A stretch of 5,018 bases of DNA from an uncultured Mycoplasma sp. (GTDB taxonomy: Bacteria > Bacillota_I > Bacilli_A > RF39 > UBA660): NCBI GenBank assembly GCA_947388575.1, contig CANDSI010000102.1, positions 1-5,018 on the forward strand. Direction: 5' to 3'. The stretch's first letter is position 1; the number at the start of each line of letters is the position of its first letter. Under the pieces are notes generated by a model. The model was not told where the DNA came from. It saw only the letters and a program-made list of their open reading frames with translations, and ran no database searches. This document shows, piece after piece, positions 4,671-5,018 of this stretch. Position numbers and translations under genes: made by a program.

Positions 4671-5018
4671 CTAGATAGTATTCTCCATTATTTGTTTCAA
4701 ATAACATTATATACATATCATCACTTATCTTATTAAATGGTGAACTCCAAGTAATACCATATTCCATCTTACTATCATCACTAAAATAAACTATTATTGC
4801 TTTTACTTTATTCAGTATTGTAAAAAACTCTGCAGATATTTCATCTTCTATAAACGGTTCTATATTTGCTATAAAATAGCCCTTATTATCAAACTTATTA
4901 AATGCTTTTACAGCAGATGATAAATCTACCATAGATGTATCAGAATCATAACATAGTGTAATATGTGTAATTAAAGGATCATCTATTTTAACTATATCTT
5001 CTTTTAATGTTGTAAAAT
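4654..5018 (-). CDS. Hypothetical protein, 5' end cut by window edge
   Basis: The frame is open from the right edge (first full codon ends at 5016) to the TAG at 4656-4654, giving 120 visible residues. An ATG at 4932 is internal: no ribosome-binding site precedes it, and the frame upstream reads sensibly (FTTLKEDIVKIDDPLITHIT ... CYDSDTS). So the true start is outside the window. The protein alternates hydrophobic strands with acidic turns: GYFIANIEPFIEDEI, then KVKAIIVYFSDDSKMEYGIT, then DDMYIMLFETNNGEYYL. This suggests a small alpha/beta cytoplasmic protein. There is no membrane segment and no catalytic motif that I recognise. It ends in its own strong terminator and is separated from the next minus-strand gene by 230 bases, so the two are probably independent transcripts. 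Confidence 0.75.
   Translation of the reverse strand, partial: FTTLKEDIVKIDDPLITHITLCYDSDTSMVDLSSAVKAFNKFDNKGYFIANIEPFIEDEISAEFFTILNKVKAIIVYFSDDSKMEYGITWSSPFNKISDDMYIMLFETNNGEYYLENSKS

Noticed and set aside
4930..4932. ATG at 4932 as the start of the rightmost gene
   Set aside because: No ribosome-binding site precedes it and the frame is open and protein-like to the window edge, so the gene is 5'-truncated instead.

Overview
The window is strongly AT-rich, compactly organised DNA of a low-GC Bacillota-type bacterium. Ribosome-binding sites are strong AGGAGG-like sequences, promoters have TATAAT -10 boxes, and factor-independent hairpins with T-tracts end the transcripts. UGG is used for tryptophan. 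Most genes are small, poorly characterised and on the minus strand. A DUF2958 gene and a ribbon-helix-helix regulator among anonymous small genes suggest an accessory region (integrative element, plasmid or prophage-like), but no integrase, relaxase or replication gene is visible, so this is inference.

Reading the minus strand from the right: a gene truncated by the right edge (4654-5018) ends in a strong terminator. A 230-bp intergenic stretch follows, rich in inverted repeats and with a likely promoter. Next is a 102-residue hypothetical gene (4115-4423). It converges on a plus-strand ribbon-helix-helix regulator (3886-4095), and the two share one two-way terminator whose arms contain both stop codons. 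The regulator gene is divergent from a three-gene minus-strand operon. The divergent promoters lie either side of a 9-bp inverted repeat that touches both -35 regions, a natural site for an autoregulated switch.

The operon (3748 down to 851) is the most distinctive part. All three genes encode an N-terminal four-cysteine zinc ribbon (two in the first gene) followed by membrane helices. The first has a DUF4190-like two-helix tail. The second is zinc ribbon plus four helices. The third repeats that module, adds more helices, and then carries an extracytoplasmic PrsA/SurA-like foldase with a parvulin domain. The second and third genes share a nearly 100-bp direct repeat over their start regions, so they are tandem duplicates. 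The third gene is broken by a frameshift in the middle of the parvulin domain, at an A-rich tract. The reading frame resumes in the overlapping 851-1249 frame, which contains the rest of the foldase. A clear terminator ends the operon at 781-811.

Beyond that terminator, a probable promoter drives two overlapping genes: a helical hypothetical protein (283-714) and a DUF2958 protein (290 to beyond the left edge). No RNA genes or CRISPR arrays were seen.
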